The translations under genes and the position numbers were made by a program. From the NCBI RefSeq assembly GCF_002088275.1, contig NZ_AQQS01000036.1, forward strand, positions 1 to 58,773: DNA of 58,773 nucleotides. The letters run 5' to 3'. Of this stretch, positions 1-7,773 are shown in pieces. Each line of letters starts with the position of its first letter. Position 1 is the stretch's first letter. The stretch comes from Aurantimonas sp. 22II-16-19i (GTDB taxonomy: Bacteria; Pseudomonadota; Alphaproteobacteria; Rhizobiales; Rhizobiaceae). Below the pieces are notes generated by a model that saw only the letters and a list, made by a program, of their open reading frames with translations, was not told the origin of the DNA and did not search any database.

Positions 1-491
1 CCGAACGATCCCGGTGATCATTCGTGCCCGTTCCGTGGGCCGGCGGTGAGGCGATGATAGGCGAGGGGCGGGAGGGGGAAGATATCTTTTTTGCCTGGCA
101 GGACGCGCGCCCTCTCTCCCCCTCATGGGAGGATGAGCAATTTCATCATCTTGGCGAAGCCAAGTGAGTGAAATCGCAAGAGAGGGGTATCCCCGTTCGC
201 CGCGAGCGGGACGAAGGGGCGCATCGGCGATGCCGCGTTGCATGGGCGGAAACGGTGAAACCCCTCTCTTGCGATTTCTATCGTTTAGCCGCTCCGCGTC
301 TAAGCCGATGAAATCGCTTTCTCCCCCACAATGGGGGGAGAGGGCGCTCGCCCGTATGCCGAGGCGCGTGCTGGCGTTGTCGGTGACACGGTGAAAACGT
401 CTGCTACGATCGGAGTGTCGGCTTTACCACGGCGTAGATCATGATCAGAGGTGTTGCGGAAGAAGGCATACTGCCGCGTATGGGTCGATAG
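1..491. other. Non-coding, repeat-rich leading region
   Basis: I see no convincing gene here. Short open frames lack family signatures and have no ribosome-binding site. The stretch is dominated by inverted-repeat material, described separately, in which runs such as CCCTCTCTCCCCCTCAT at about 110-126 recur in inverted form near 334-352. Such palindromic mosaics are common between genes in Hyphomicrobiales. The promoter of the toxin-antitoxin remnant that follows may lie in the AT-richer 400-530 segment, but no clear -35/-10 pair can be named. Confidence 0.5.
170..278. repeat. 19-bp perfect inverted repeat with 71-bp spacer
   Basis: The 19-base sequence at 170-188 (GAAATCGCAAGAGAGGGGT) recurs as its exact reverse complement at 260-278. 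The arms sit inside a larger imperfect palindrome whose outer arms (about 107-126 and 334-353) are also inverted copies of each other. This nested symmetry looks like a small non-autonomous palindromic element (MITE- or RIME-like). No transposase is nearby and no target-site duplication was identified. Confidence 0.7.
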
Positions 492-549
492 TTGCAAATA
501 AAGATCCTAAATGGTGACAAAAGGATGCTTTTGGAGATCGATCCGGCGA

Positions 550-708
550 CGTTCCCGATGACACGGCTCTCGGCGTCGGGTCATCTTCGACATCGGAGGC
601 AACAAGTTCCGCCTGATCGTCCACGTCTCCTACAGGTTTCGCCGGGTTCTGGTGAAATTCGTCGGAGCCCATGCCGAATATGACCGCATCAATCCGGAGA
701 CCGTCTGA
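550..708 (+). pseudogene. higB: HigB-family toxin remnant (frame-disrupted)
   Basis: From 580 to the TGA at 706-708 one frame encodes the C-terminal half of a HigB mRNA interferase, with the family hallmarks IFDIGGNKFRLIV and FVGAHAEYDRI near the end. Upstream the frame closes almost at once (stop at 559-561). The preceding residues that resemble the family (a stretch starting ATFPMTRLSA) lie in a different frame, and the N-terminal half expected of a roughly 100-residue toxin is missing. The stop overlaps the antitoxin start as TGATG, which is the usual higBA arrangement. The toxin is therefore almost certainly dead. A sequencing error could explain one frameshift but not the missing N-terminus. 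Confidence 0.7.
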
Positions 709-1121
709 TGGATATTCGACCAATCCGCGGCGAGGCCGACTACGACTGGGCCCTGGCCGAGATCGAGCACTATTTCCGCGACGAGCCCGAGCGGGGAACC
801 CCGGAGGCGGGCCGGTTCGACGTTCTGTCGTCCCTGATCGAAGCCTATGAAGCGAAGGTCTGGCCCATCGAGGCACCGGATGCCGTGGACGCCGTCAAGG
901 TCGTGATGGCCGATCGCCAGATCTCACGCGAGGATTTGGCGCCGCTGTTCGGTTCGAAGTCGCGTCTGTCGGAATTCCTCAACCGCAAGCGGGGGCTGAC
1001 GATGGCGGTGGCGAACCGGTTGCATGCGGAATTGCAGATTCCGGCAGAGATCCTGATCCGGCCCTTCGCTCTTGCGACGCGGGCGCCGGCCAAGAAGGAA
1101 CAGGAGACGGCCCGGGCGTGA
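708..1121 (+). CDS. higA: HigA-type antitoxin / XRE-family regulator
   Basis: This 137-residue protein is the antitoxin partner of HigB toxins. HigA proteins bind and silence the toxin and repress their own operon through a helix-turn-helix. The N-terminal half begins MDIRPIRGEADYDWALAEI, typical of this COG5499-like group. The C-terminal half (about residues 68-120) is a compact HTH with the pattern SREDLAPLFGSKSRLSEFLN. The start codon overlaps the stop of the toxin remnant. Because the toxin is broken, this looks like an orphaned antitoxin kept as a regulator, as an anti-addiction factor, or simply not yet lost. Family confidence is high; current function is inferred. Confidence 0.85.
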   Translation: MDIRPIRGEADYDWALAEIEHYFRDEPERGTPEAGRFDVLSSLIEAYEAKVWPIEAPDAVDAVKVVMADRQISREDLAPLFGSKSRLSEFLNRKRGLTMAVANRLHAELQIPAEILIRPFALATRAPAKKEQETARA

Positions 1122-1194
1122 GCGTGGGTTGGGAGATGCCGGGCTGATCGCGGAGAAGGCGAGCTTCATCGTCGCCATCGGGGGCCTCTCTGGA

Positions 1195-1416
1195 TCACTC
1201 CGCCGCATCGACATCCCGCCTGCGCGGAAGCCGCGCCGTCTGCCAGTCGCCGGGGGCGAGGACCTTGCTGGCGGAGAGGACCTCGATGCCGATGACGCGG
1301 CCCTCGGCGTCGAAGTCGGTGATGAAAGGGCCCGTTTCCTCGGATTCCAGGATCTTGCCCCGTCCGATGCGGAAGTAGACGGCGTCGGCATCGGGATCGT
1401 AGGTCGTGTCGATCAT
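1195..1416 (-). CDS. DUF2283 domain-containing protein
   Basis: The 73-residue product carries the compact DUF2283 signature: it opens MIDTTYDPDADAVYFRIG and continues with a segment reading FDAEGRVIGIEVLSASKVL. DUF2283 proteins are small, widespread and of unknown biochemical role, often found near toxin-antitoxin genes and other mobile cassettes. It is transcribed towards higA (convergent) and away from a palindromic intergenic element that begins six bases upstream of its start. The length is normal for the family. Confidence 0.85.
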   Translation of the reverse strand: MIDTTYDPDADAVYFRIGRGKILESEETGPFITDFDAEGRVIGIEVLSASKVLAPGDWQTARLPRRRDVDAAE

Positions 1417-1421
1417 GGCTG

Positions 1422-1466
1422 CCCTCTTCCCTCGTCCTTCGACAGGCTCAGGATGAGGGAAGAGGG
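1422..1466. repeat. Interspersed palindromic element (CTCGTCCTTCGACAGGCTCAG type)
   Basis: This 45-base palindrome pairs CCCTCTTCCCTC with GAGGGAAGAGGG around a central CTTCGACAGGCTCAGGAT. It is the same element found at 1940-1984 and embedded in each tandem unit downstream of the GIY-YIG gene. Elements with this core are scattered in high copy between genes of many alphaproteobacteria. As RNA it would fold into a strong hairpin, so it could also act as a terminator or processing site for the DUF2283 or GIY-YIG transcripts. Confidence 0.8.
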
Positions 1467-1491
1467 CGGTCGCTCCCCATCCTGCGAGGAC

Positions 1492-1563
1492 AAAGGCGGT
1501 GGCGCCGCACTCGGCAAAGACAGTGGCATCGCACTCAGCAAAGGCGGCTGCGCCGGATCCGGC
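1492..1563. repeat. Three-unit 24-bp minisatellite
   Basis: Three head-to-tail 24-base units start at 1492, 1516 and 1540, each opening AAAG and closing in CGGC, CAGC or CGGC. They differ at several positions. The array lies between the DUF2283 and GIY-YIG genes with no credible open frame using it. Confidence 0.7.
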
Positions 1564-1614
1564 AATAAGACGATACCGACGGCAGCAGTCGCGTCGAGGG
1601 CCTTATCGGGCGGG

Positions 1615-1938
1615 TCAGTCGCCACGGTTCAGCCATCGCCTGGTATCGTCTCCGCTCTGGTTGCGGGAGAGGTCCGGGAGGCGATGATACGCGCGCGCGA
1701 TCAGCGCCTCCTTTTTGGCGCGGGACCAGCCCTTGATCTGCTTTTCGCGGGCGATCGCGTCGAGCATGCGGTCATAGGATTCCGTAAAGACGAGTTCGAC
1801 GGGGCGGCGCTTCTTCGTGTAGCCCTCGCAAACGCCTTCGTTGTGTTCCCATAACCGGGATTCGATCGGCTGTTTGGTCAGGCCGGTGTAGTAGGAGCCA
1901 TCGGCGCAGCGCAGGATGTAGACGGTGGCGTCGAGCAT
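1615..1938 (-). CDS. GIY-YIG nuclease domain protein
   Basis: This 107-residue protein is a single-domain GIY-YIG endonuclease of the UPF0213/YhbQ-like group. The N-terminus supplies the two family strands as VYILRCADGSYYTGLT (the GIY and YIG equivalents are VYI and YTG). It is followed by a conserved arginine (SRLWEHNEG) and the segment EREKQIKGWSRAKKEALI typical of these proteins. The last 20 residues are a poorly conserved tail. Biological roles of this group are unclear; some members act on DNA with nicks or flaps. Both sides of the gene are repeat DNA, and a copy of the palindromic element begins two bases upstream of the start. Confidence 0.88.
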   Translation of the reverse strand: MLDATVYILRCADGSYYTGLTKQPIESRLWEHNEGVCEGYTKKRRPVELVFTESYDRMLDAIAREKQIKGWSRAKKEALIARAYHRLPDLSRNQSGDDTRRWLNRGD

Positions 1939-1939
1939 T

Positions 1940-2812
1940 GCCTCTTCCCTCGTCCTTCGACAGGCTCAGGATGAGGGAAGAGGCAGGCGGCGGCAAGTCG
2001 CGGTCGTCGTTCTGGTTCGTCGAACTGGGCAGCGGTCCGTCAGGATGGGGCTTTCGCAGCCGGGCTTTCACGCGGCGTCGCAGTAGCCCCTCATCCTGAA
2101 CCTGTCGAAGGGCGAGGGGCGAAGGGCGCCGGGAGTGCCTGCCCCCTCGTCCTTCGACAAGCTCAGGATGAGGGAACAGGCAGGTCGCGGCAAGTCGCGG
2201 ACGTCGTTCTGGTTCGTTGAATTGGGTACCGGTCCGTCAGGAGGGGGCTTTCGCAGCCGGGCTTTCACGGGGCGTCGCAGTAGCCCCTCATCCTGAGCCT
2301 GTCGAAGGGCGAGGGGCGAAGGGCGCCGGGAGTGCCTGCTCCCTCGTCCTTCGACAAGCTCAGGATGAGGGAACAGGCAGGTCGCGGCAAGTCGCGGTCG
2401 CCGTTCTGGTTCGTTGAATTGGGTACCGGTCCGTCAGGAGAGAGCTTTCGCAGCCGGGCTTTCACGCGGCGTCGCAGTAGCCCCTCATCCTGAGCCTGTC
2501 GAAGGGCGAGGGGCGAAGGGCGAGGGGCGAGGGGCGAGGAGGGTGCCTCTTCCCTCGTCCTTCGACAAGCTCAGGATGAGGGAAGAGGCAGGTCGCGGCA
2601 AGTCGCGGACGTCGTTCTGGTTCGTTGAATTGGGTACAGGTCCATAAGGAGGGGGCTTCGCAGCCGGGCTTTCACGGGGCGTCGCAGTAGCCCCTCATCC
2701 TGAGCCTGTCGAAGGGCGAGGGGCGAAGGGCGCCGGGAGTGCCTCTTCCCTCGTCCTTCGACAGGCTCAGGATGAGGGAAGAGGCAGGCTGCGGCAAGTC
2801 GCGGACGTCTTG
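1940..2812. repeat. Tandem array of four ~197-211-bp units built on palindromes
   Basis: The landmark CTTTCGCAGCCGGGCTTTCA occurs at about 2051, 2248, 2445 and (as CTTCGCAGC) 2656, giving periods of 197, 197 and about 211 bases. Each unit holds the landmark TTCTGGTTCGT, then the landmark above, then two oppositely oriented palindrome halves (CCTCATCCTGAGCCTGTCGA and CTCGTCCTTCGACAAGCTCA). The last interval is longer because of an internal stutter of GAGGGGCGAAGGGC. The array fills the gap between the GIY-YIG gene and the 3' end of lepA. No gene is supported inside it. Confidence 0.9.
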
Positions 2813-2833
2813 AGGGGAAGGGTAGCGCCCCGC

Positions 2834-4654
2834 TCAACCATCCATCTTCAGCGCGGCGATGAACGCCTCCTGCGGAATTTCCACCTTGCCGAATTGGCGC
2901 ATGCGCTTCTTGCCCTCTTTCTGCTTTTCGAGGAGCTTGCGCTTTCGGGTGGCGTCGCCGCCGTAGCATTTGGCGGTGACGTCCTTCCTGAGCGCCGAGA
3001 TCGTCTCGCGGGCGATGACCTTGCCGCCGATCGCCGCCTGGATCGGGATCTTGAAGAGGTGGTTGGGGATCAGCTCCTTCAGCTTCTCGCACATCGCTCT
3101 GCCCCGCCTGTCGGCCTGGGTGCGGTGGACCAGCATGGAGAGCGCGTCGACCGGCTCGGCATTGACGAGGACGGAGAGCTTCACGAGGTCGCCCTCGCGA
3201 TATTCGGTCATCTGGTAGTCGAAGCTGGCATAGCCCTTCGAGATCGACTTCAGCCGGTCGTAGAAGTCGAAGACCACCTCGTTCAGCGGCAGTTCGTAGG
3301 CGACCATCGCCCGCTTGCCGACATAGGAGAGGTCGAGCTGGATGCCGCGACGCTCCTGGCAGAGCGTCAGGATGTTGCCGAGATAGTCGTCGGGGGTGAG
3401 GATCGTCGCCTTGATCCAGGGCTCCTGGATGTGGTCGATCCGCACGACGTCGGGCATGTCGGCGGGGTTGTGCAGCTCGATGTCCGAGCCGTCGGTCATA
3501 TGGATCTTGTAGACCACCGAGGGGGCGGTCGCGATCAGGTCGAGGTCGAACTCGCGGGAGAGGCGCTCCTGGATGATCTCGAGGTGCAGGAGGCCGAGGA
3601 AGCCGCAGCGGAAGCCGAAACCCAAGGCGGCACTGGATTCCATCTCGAAGGAGAAGCTGGCGTCGTTGAGCCTGAGCCGGCCCATGGCGGCGCGCAAGTC
3701 GTCGAAGTCGGCGGCGTCGACCGGGAAGAGGCCGCAGAAGACGACGGGCTGCGCCGGCTTGAAGCCCGGCAGCATCGTGGTGGTCGGGCGCTTGTCCTCG
3801 GTGATGGTGTCGCCGACACGCGTATCGGCGACCTCCTTGATCGACGCGGTGATGAAGCCGAGCTCGCCGGGGCCGAGGGCATCGACCTGGACCATCTTGG
3901 GGGTGAAGACGCCGACCCGGTCGACCGGATATTTGGCGTCGGTGCCCATCATGCGGATGGTCTGGCCCTTCTTCAATTCGCCATCGATGATGCGCACGAG
4001 GACGATGACGCCGAGATAGGCGTCATACCAGGAATCGACCAGCATCGCCTTGAGCGGCGCCTTGCGGTCGCCCTCCTTCGGCGGCGGCAGGCGGTGGACG
4101 ATCGCCTCCAAGACGTCCTCGATGCCGAGGCCGGACTTCGCCGAGATCATCACCGCCTCGGAGGCATCGAGGCCGATCACCTCCTCGATCTGCTCCTTCA
4201 CCTTATCGGGCTCGGCGGCGGGCAGGTCGATCTTGTTGAGGACCGGGACGATTTCGAGATTGTTGTCGAGGGCGAGATAGACATTGGCGAGCGTCTGCGC
4301 CTCGACGCCTTGCGCCGCGTCGACCACCAGGAGGGCGCCCTCGCAGGCCGACAGCGAGCGCGACACCTCATAGGCGAAGTCGACATGGCCGGGCGTGTCG
4401 ATGAGGTTGAGGACGTAGGTCTCGCCGTTCTTGGCGGTGTAGTGCAGGCGCACGGTCTGCGCCTTGATGGTGATGCCGCGCTCGCGCTCGATATCCATCG
4501 AATCGAGCACCTGTTCCTTCATGTCGCGCAGCTCGAGGCCGCCCGTGTTCTGGATCAGGCGATCGGCAAGGGTCGACTTCCCGTGGTCGATATGCGCGAC
4601 GATCGAGAAGTTGCGGATGTGGGACAGCGGAGTGTTCGCGGGCATGGTGCTCAT
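2834..4654 (-). CDS. lepA: Translation elongation factor 4 (LepA)
   Basis: EF4 is a ribosome-bound GTPase that back-translocates or remodels stalled ribosomes and affects initiation. The 606-residue length is standard. The GTPase motifs are complete: G1 AHIDHGKST at 20-28, G3 DTPGH at 86-90 and G4 NKID at 140-143. The EF4-specific C-terminal domain is present, ending with the hallmark [20 protein letters not shown] and the segment [12 protein letters not shown]. The ATG at 4654 gives an N-terminus of nine residues before [11 protein letters not shown]; an internal ATG at residue 4 is an equally good start. It lies downstream of ruvC on the same strand with a 114-base gap, and its 3' side is the tandem repeat array. 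Confidence 0.98.
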   Translation of the reverse strand: MSTMPANTPLSHIRNFSIVAHIDHGKSTLADRLIQNTGGLELRDMKEQVLDSMDIERERGITIKAQTVRLHYTAKNGETYVLNLIDTPGHVDFAYEVSRSLSACEGALLVVDAAQGVEAQTLANVYLALDNNLEIVPVLNKIDLPAAEPDKVKEQIEEVIGLDASEAVMISAKSGLGIEDVLEAIVHRLPPPKEGDRKAPLKAMLVDSWYDAYLGVIVLVRIIDGELKKGQTIRMMGTDAKYPVDRVGVFTPKMVQVDALGPGELGFITASIKEVADTRVGDTITEDKRPTTTMLPGFKPAQPVVFCGLFPVDAADFDDLRAAMGRLRLNDASFSFEMESSAALGFGFRCGFLGLLHLEIIQERLSREFDLDLIATAPSVVYKIHMTDGSDIELHNPADMPDVVRIDHIQEPWIKATILTPDDYLGNILTLCQERRGIQLDLSYVGKRAMVAYELPLNEVVFDFYDRLKSISKGYASFDYQMTEYREGDLVKLSVLVNAEPVDALSMLVHRTQADRRGRAMCEKLKELIPNHLFKIPIQAAIGGKVIARETISALRKDVTAKCYGGDATRKRKLLEKQKEGKKRMRQFGKVEIPQEAFIAALKMDG

Positions 4655-4768
4655 GGTCCGCGATATAAAGAGAGTTAACGCGTCTTGGAAGCGTTCGATT
4701 GCGCGCGGGGGGAGAGATTTCGGGCGCAGGGGCCGGGTCGGCGCAAGTTCGGCGTTCGCCGCGCCGCC

Positions 4769-5287
4769 TCAGCGCCCGGCGAAGGCGGCGCGTGCCTGGG
4801 CCGACTGGCGGTGATGGGTGTGGCAGATGGCGATGGCGAGCGCGTCGGCGGCGTCGTCCGTGTCGAAGGTCGCCTTCGGCATCAGCACCTTGACCATCAT
4901 GTGGATCTGCTTCTTCTCGCCATGGCCGACGCCGATGACGGCCTTCTTCACGGCATTGGGCGCATATTCGGCGACGGGGAGACCCGCCAGCGCCGGCACC
5001 AGGAGGGCGATGCCGCGGGCCTGGCCGAGCTTCAGCGTGGCGACGGCGTCCTTGTTGACGAAGGTCTGCTCGACGGCGGCCTCGTCGGGCTTGTGGGCAT
5101 GGACGATGCCGGTCAGCCCCTCATGCAGCTGGCAGAGACGCGAGGCGAGGTCGTACTTTGCATCGGAGGTGATGGTGCCCGAGGCGACGAAGCGCAGCGA
5201 ATTGCCGATCGTCTCGACGATGCCCCAGCCGGTGCGGCGCAGCCCGGGATCGATGCCGATGATGCGGATGGGGGTCTCCATTAACAT
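4769..5287 (-). CDS. ruvC: Holliday junction resolvase RuvC
   Basis: RuvC cuts four-way DNA junctions in the RuvABC pathway of homologous recombination. With a start at 5287 the protein has 172 residues, matching the family. The catalytic acidic residues are visible: D13 in GIDPG, E73 in VEQTFVNKD and D145/D148 in [10 protein letters not shown]. An open frame continues upstream to 5464, but that extension is not conserved. GAAAG sits about nine bases before the ATG at 5287; the ATG at 5281 is the alternative. No ruvA or ruvB is in the window; in relatives they usually follow ruvC. The gene upstream would normally be yebC, which here is displaced by more than 5 kb. Confidence 0.96.
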   Translation of the reverse strand: MLMETPIRIIGIDPGLRRTGWGIVETIGNSLRFVASGTITSDAKYDLASRLCQLHEGLTGIVHAHKPDEAAVEQTFVNKDAVATLKLGQARGIALLVPALAGLPVAEYAPNAVKKAVIGVGHGEKKQIHMMVKVLMPKATFDTDDAADALAIAICHTHHRQSAQARAAFAGR

Positions 5288-5435
5288 TTTGTTCAAACTT
5301 TCTCTTATCCGAATCGCTGGCGATTGGACAGACGAAACATGAACAAAGATGAAACGAGGAGGGCCGGGTGAGAACATCGCGGCTCGCGGGACGGCCGCGG
5401 CCGCGCTATGATCATGGCGAACGGAGGCGATGGCG

Positions 5436-6023
5436 ATGCATGAAGCCCAGACCATCAAACGCATGACGCCGGACGAGTTTTTCGTCTGGCAGGCCGAGCA
5501 GGACCGGAACTACGAGCTCGTCGACGGGGTGCCGGTGCTGCCCGCCAAGGCGATGACCGGTGCCAGCCGGCGGCATGACATCGTCAGGTTCAACCTCCTC
5601 GGTCGCTTGCGGGAGAAGCTTCGCGGCAAGCCCTGGCAGCCGCATGTGGACGACCTGTCCGGTCAAGACAGGGACGGCAACCTGCGGCGGCCGGATGTGA
5701 CCGTCGGCTGCAAAAGCGGGCCGGGCAGAGCGAGGGAGGCCGGCGAACCCTGCGTCCTGATCGAGGTGCTGTCGCCCTCGACCATCACATTCGAGCGGTT
5801 CCGCAAGGTGGAGGAATACAAGACCAACGCCAGCGTCCGCGTCGTCCTGCTCGTCGCCTCCGAGACGGCCGAGGTGATCGTCTGGCGCCGGACCGGCGAG
5901 GGCGCCGCAAGCTGGCGCTCGGAGATCGTCGAGGGGCTGGCCGCGACGATCGGCCTGCCGGAGATCGGCTGCGAATTGGGGCTGGGGGAGGTTTATGAGG
6001 AGACGGGGGTGGGGAACGGGTAA
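5436..6023 (+). CDS. Uma2 family (DUF820) putative restriction-like endonuclease
   Basis: Uma2/DUF820 proteins have a PD-(D/E)XK nuclease fold; many copies occur per genome and their role is unknown. The N-terminus has the conserved [20 protein letters not shown] (glutamate and leucine of the YELVDG motif). The core signature follows as [10 protein letters not shown] and then [10 protein letters not shown], with a lysine in RKVEEYK, consistent with the D-E-K triad. I use the ATG at 5436 because GGAGG at 5423-5427 is eight bases upstream; the ATG at 5430 would be too close. It is divergent from ruvC. Base composition resembles the chromosome, not the AT-rich operon behind it. Confidence 0.88.
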   Translation: MHEAQTIKRMTPDEFFVWQAEQDRNYELVDGVPVLPAKAMTGASRRHDIVRFNLLGRLREKLRGKPWQPHVDDLSGQDRDGNLRRPDVTVGCKSGPGRAREAGEPCVLIEVLSPSTITFERFRKVEEYKTNASVRVVLLVASETAEVIVWRRTGEGAASWRSEIVEGLAATIGLPEIGCELGLGEVYEETGVGNG

Positions 6024-6127
6024 AGTCGGTCCGGAAAATGGGCCCCTGGTCACGGTAGGGACAGCTCAAGAACACTAGGTCAGCTTTCCGAACCATGATT
6101 CGACCTATATGGAAGCAGCTACCCAGT

Positions 6128-7321
6128 CTAGACGCTTCCGTTAACGCGCTCTAAAAGCCGGGCGACGACACGAACCGCGATATCAGCTGAGACCACACAG
6201 CCATAGATATGTATATCGTCGCTTTTGCTGGCATCAGCCAAATCGACAACGGTCTTTACGGAAAAGAAATGTCGAATCGGAAAAGTGGAACTATGGGCAG
6301 CATAAAAGACGCCATAAGTTTCCATATCTAATGCCGCTACTTTCCGATGCTGATTTATTATATGTGAGAGGCGGCGTTCGTCGGCAACAACTGCGGATCC
6401 CGTCGCCATCGGTGCAATGATCGGCTTGTGTAAAGTCGAGGGTCTAGTTAAATGTCGACCGATCCTCGCCTCAACATTCGATATGAGTTCGGCGTCGTCG
6501 AAAATGTGATCAATGATACCCCGGGTCTTCGACGGAATCGGTATCTGCAACGGTGAGATTTCAAAGGAGTCGTTCGACCATTTTCCCGCTTGATAATCCC
6601 AAGCGAGCGACGCAGCAACTACTTGCCCCAACTCCACGTTTTCCCGGAAGCCTGCGCAAATACCGCTCATGCAGCACACTTTCGGCTTGAGGAGCTCAAT
6701 CGCGCGTCCAGATTCAAGTGTGGCCGTCACAAGTCCCATTTGGCTAAGACGCAGAATAGCGCCCACCCCAAACGCATCAGATGTTACAAATCGAAGGTTC
6801 AATCCATCAATACTAACATCCGATATATGCTTTAGACTAGTACCATCAAAACCCGCGCGTTCCTCATCAAGCGCGCAGACAATAAGGTATTCCGTCGCAG
6901 GAATAGACCTCAGGCCCGCCCGCTGTTGTTGTATAACGTTGTTAAGTGCGTTTTTCCACGTGCTTCCCCCATCAAACTCAGTAATTATGACGGCCCATTC
7001 ATCGAATCTATTACGATAGGATGCCACTTCATCGGGGTATGCTGACAAACATATCACTTTGGTGAACCGGTTTGGCCCTCCAGCTCTCAACTGCACAAGA
7101 ATCTCAAACCCGGACCGACTATCTGGCGCTCCACCACTCAAATAGGGAACCATAAGGTCTAATATGATTAAGTCAAAGCACCCGGTCATTCCAATTCTAA
7201 TAGCATCAGATACGCTTTCCGATTCGCAGATCGTCAGCAGTTCATCGAAATCCTGTGAACGGAGAAAATTAGATATTGCATTTCTCTTCACAGGATCGTC
7301 TTCTACTATTAATATTCTCAT
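6128..7321 (-). CDS. Receiver-nucleosidase fusion, Detocs DtcC-like effector
   Basis: The 397-residue protein joins a response-regulator receiver to a nucleoside phosphorylase/MTA-SAH nucleosidase fold. In the receiver (1-130) the acidic pair is D8-D9, the phospho-acceptor D55 (LDLMVP) and the switch serine S93. The conserved lysine is not evident (VIITEFD at 111-117). The second domain (144-395) keeps the purine-nucleosidase landmarks: ALDEE at 150-154, SGICAGF at 219-225, the ribose-binding DMET at 332-335 and the catalytic aspartate in VVDLAD (D360). In Detocs systems this domain cleaves ATP and dATP after phage infection; that activity is an inference here. ATG overlaps the upstream stop by four bases (ATGA). 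Composition is clearly AT-richer than the chromosome. Confidence 0.85.
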   Translation of the reverse strand: MRILIVEDDPVKRNAISNFLRSQDFDELLTICESESVSDAIRIGMTGCFDLIILDLMVPYLSGGAPDSRSGFEILVQLRAGGPNRFTKVICLSAYPDEVASYRNRFDEWAVIITEFDGGSTWKNALNNVIQQQRAGLRSIPATEYLIVCALDEERAGFDGTSLKHISDVSIDGLNLRFVTSDAFGVGAILRLSQMGLVTATLESGRAIELLKPKVCCMSGICAGFRENVELGQVVAASLAWDYQAGKWSNDSFEISPLQIPIPSKTRGIIDHIFDDAELISNVEARIGRHLTRPSTLHKPIIAPMATGSAVVADERRLSHIINQHRKVAALDMETYGVFYAAHSSTFPIRHFFSVKTVVDLADASKSDDIHIYGCVVSADIAVRVVARLLERVNGSV

Positions 7322-7773
7322 TTCAGACCAATTCTCTGCACTATATCGATAAATGGGATTTGCCAGTCTGGTTTGTCGAACTCATATAGAATGCAATCTA
7401 CAATATTCAAGCCAAATTTTTCTGAAAGAATAGCGCCTGAATCGGAGAGCGAAATATCATATCCATTGATCTCAATGTCAGGGTACTGAGTGACGATCAC
7501 GAACCTTGATTTGTTACGCAGCCGCCCAGCTAACCGTAGAACTTCGATGCCACCTTGCCCTTGAGGCGAACCACCACCTCCCGGTCCGGAGATATCAAAC
7601 GTGGGCAACGACATGTCGAGTACTACCAGTTCATAATCCCGCAACGACACGGCTCGCAATGCTGCAGTGACAGAGGCGGCTCGTTCTACACTCCGGCGGC
7701 ATCGTAGATCAATTACCTTCTGGATATCGTTCAGCTTATAATCGTCATCTTCAACCAATAATATATCAGCCAC
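7318..7773 (-). CDS. Stand-alone receiver protein, Detocs DtcB-like
   Basis: The 151-residue protein is a single receiver domain with no output domain. Acidic residues sit in LLVEDDD (E8-D11), the phospho-acceptor is D53 (VVLDMSLP), the switch threonine is T95 (VTQYPD) and the lysine is probably K119 (SEKFG). A Gly-rich insertion (GPGGGGSPQGQGG, about 63-75) follows the phospho-site. The start is GTG at 7773, which shares one base with the stop of the upstream gene (TAGTG). In Detocs a separate receiver protein takes phosphate from the sensor and is thought to buffer against accidental activation. Receiver identity is certain; the buffering role is inferred from gene order. Confidence 0.82.
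   Translation of the reverse strand: MADILLVEDDDYKLNDIQKVIDLRCRRSVERAASVTAALRAVSLRDYELVVLDMSLPTFDISGPGGGGSPQGQGGIEVLRLAGRLRNKSRFVIVTQYPDIEINGYDISLSDSGAILSEKFGLNIVDCILYEFDKPDWQIPFIDIVQRIGLK

Noticed and set aside
1422..2812. CRISPR array, from repeated near-identical units
   Set aside because: Units are about 200 bases, contiguous and without unique spacers, and no cas genes are near.
2810..4678. 622-codon open frame antisense to lepA
   Set aside because: It mirrors lepA codons in a GC-rich genome, has no ribosome-binding site and no domain; lepA on the other strand is certain.
5430..6023. Uma2 gene as part of the Detocs-like operon
   Set aside because: It is on the opposite strand, convergent with the operon, and has host-like base composition, so only adjacency links them.
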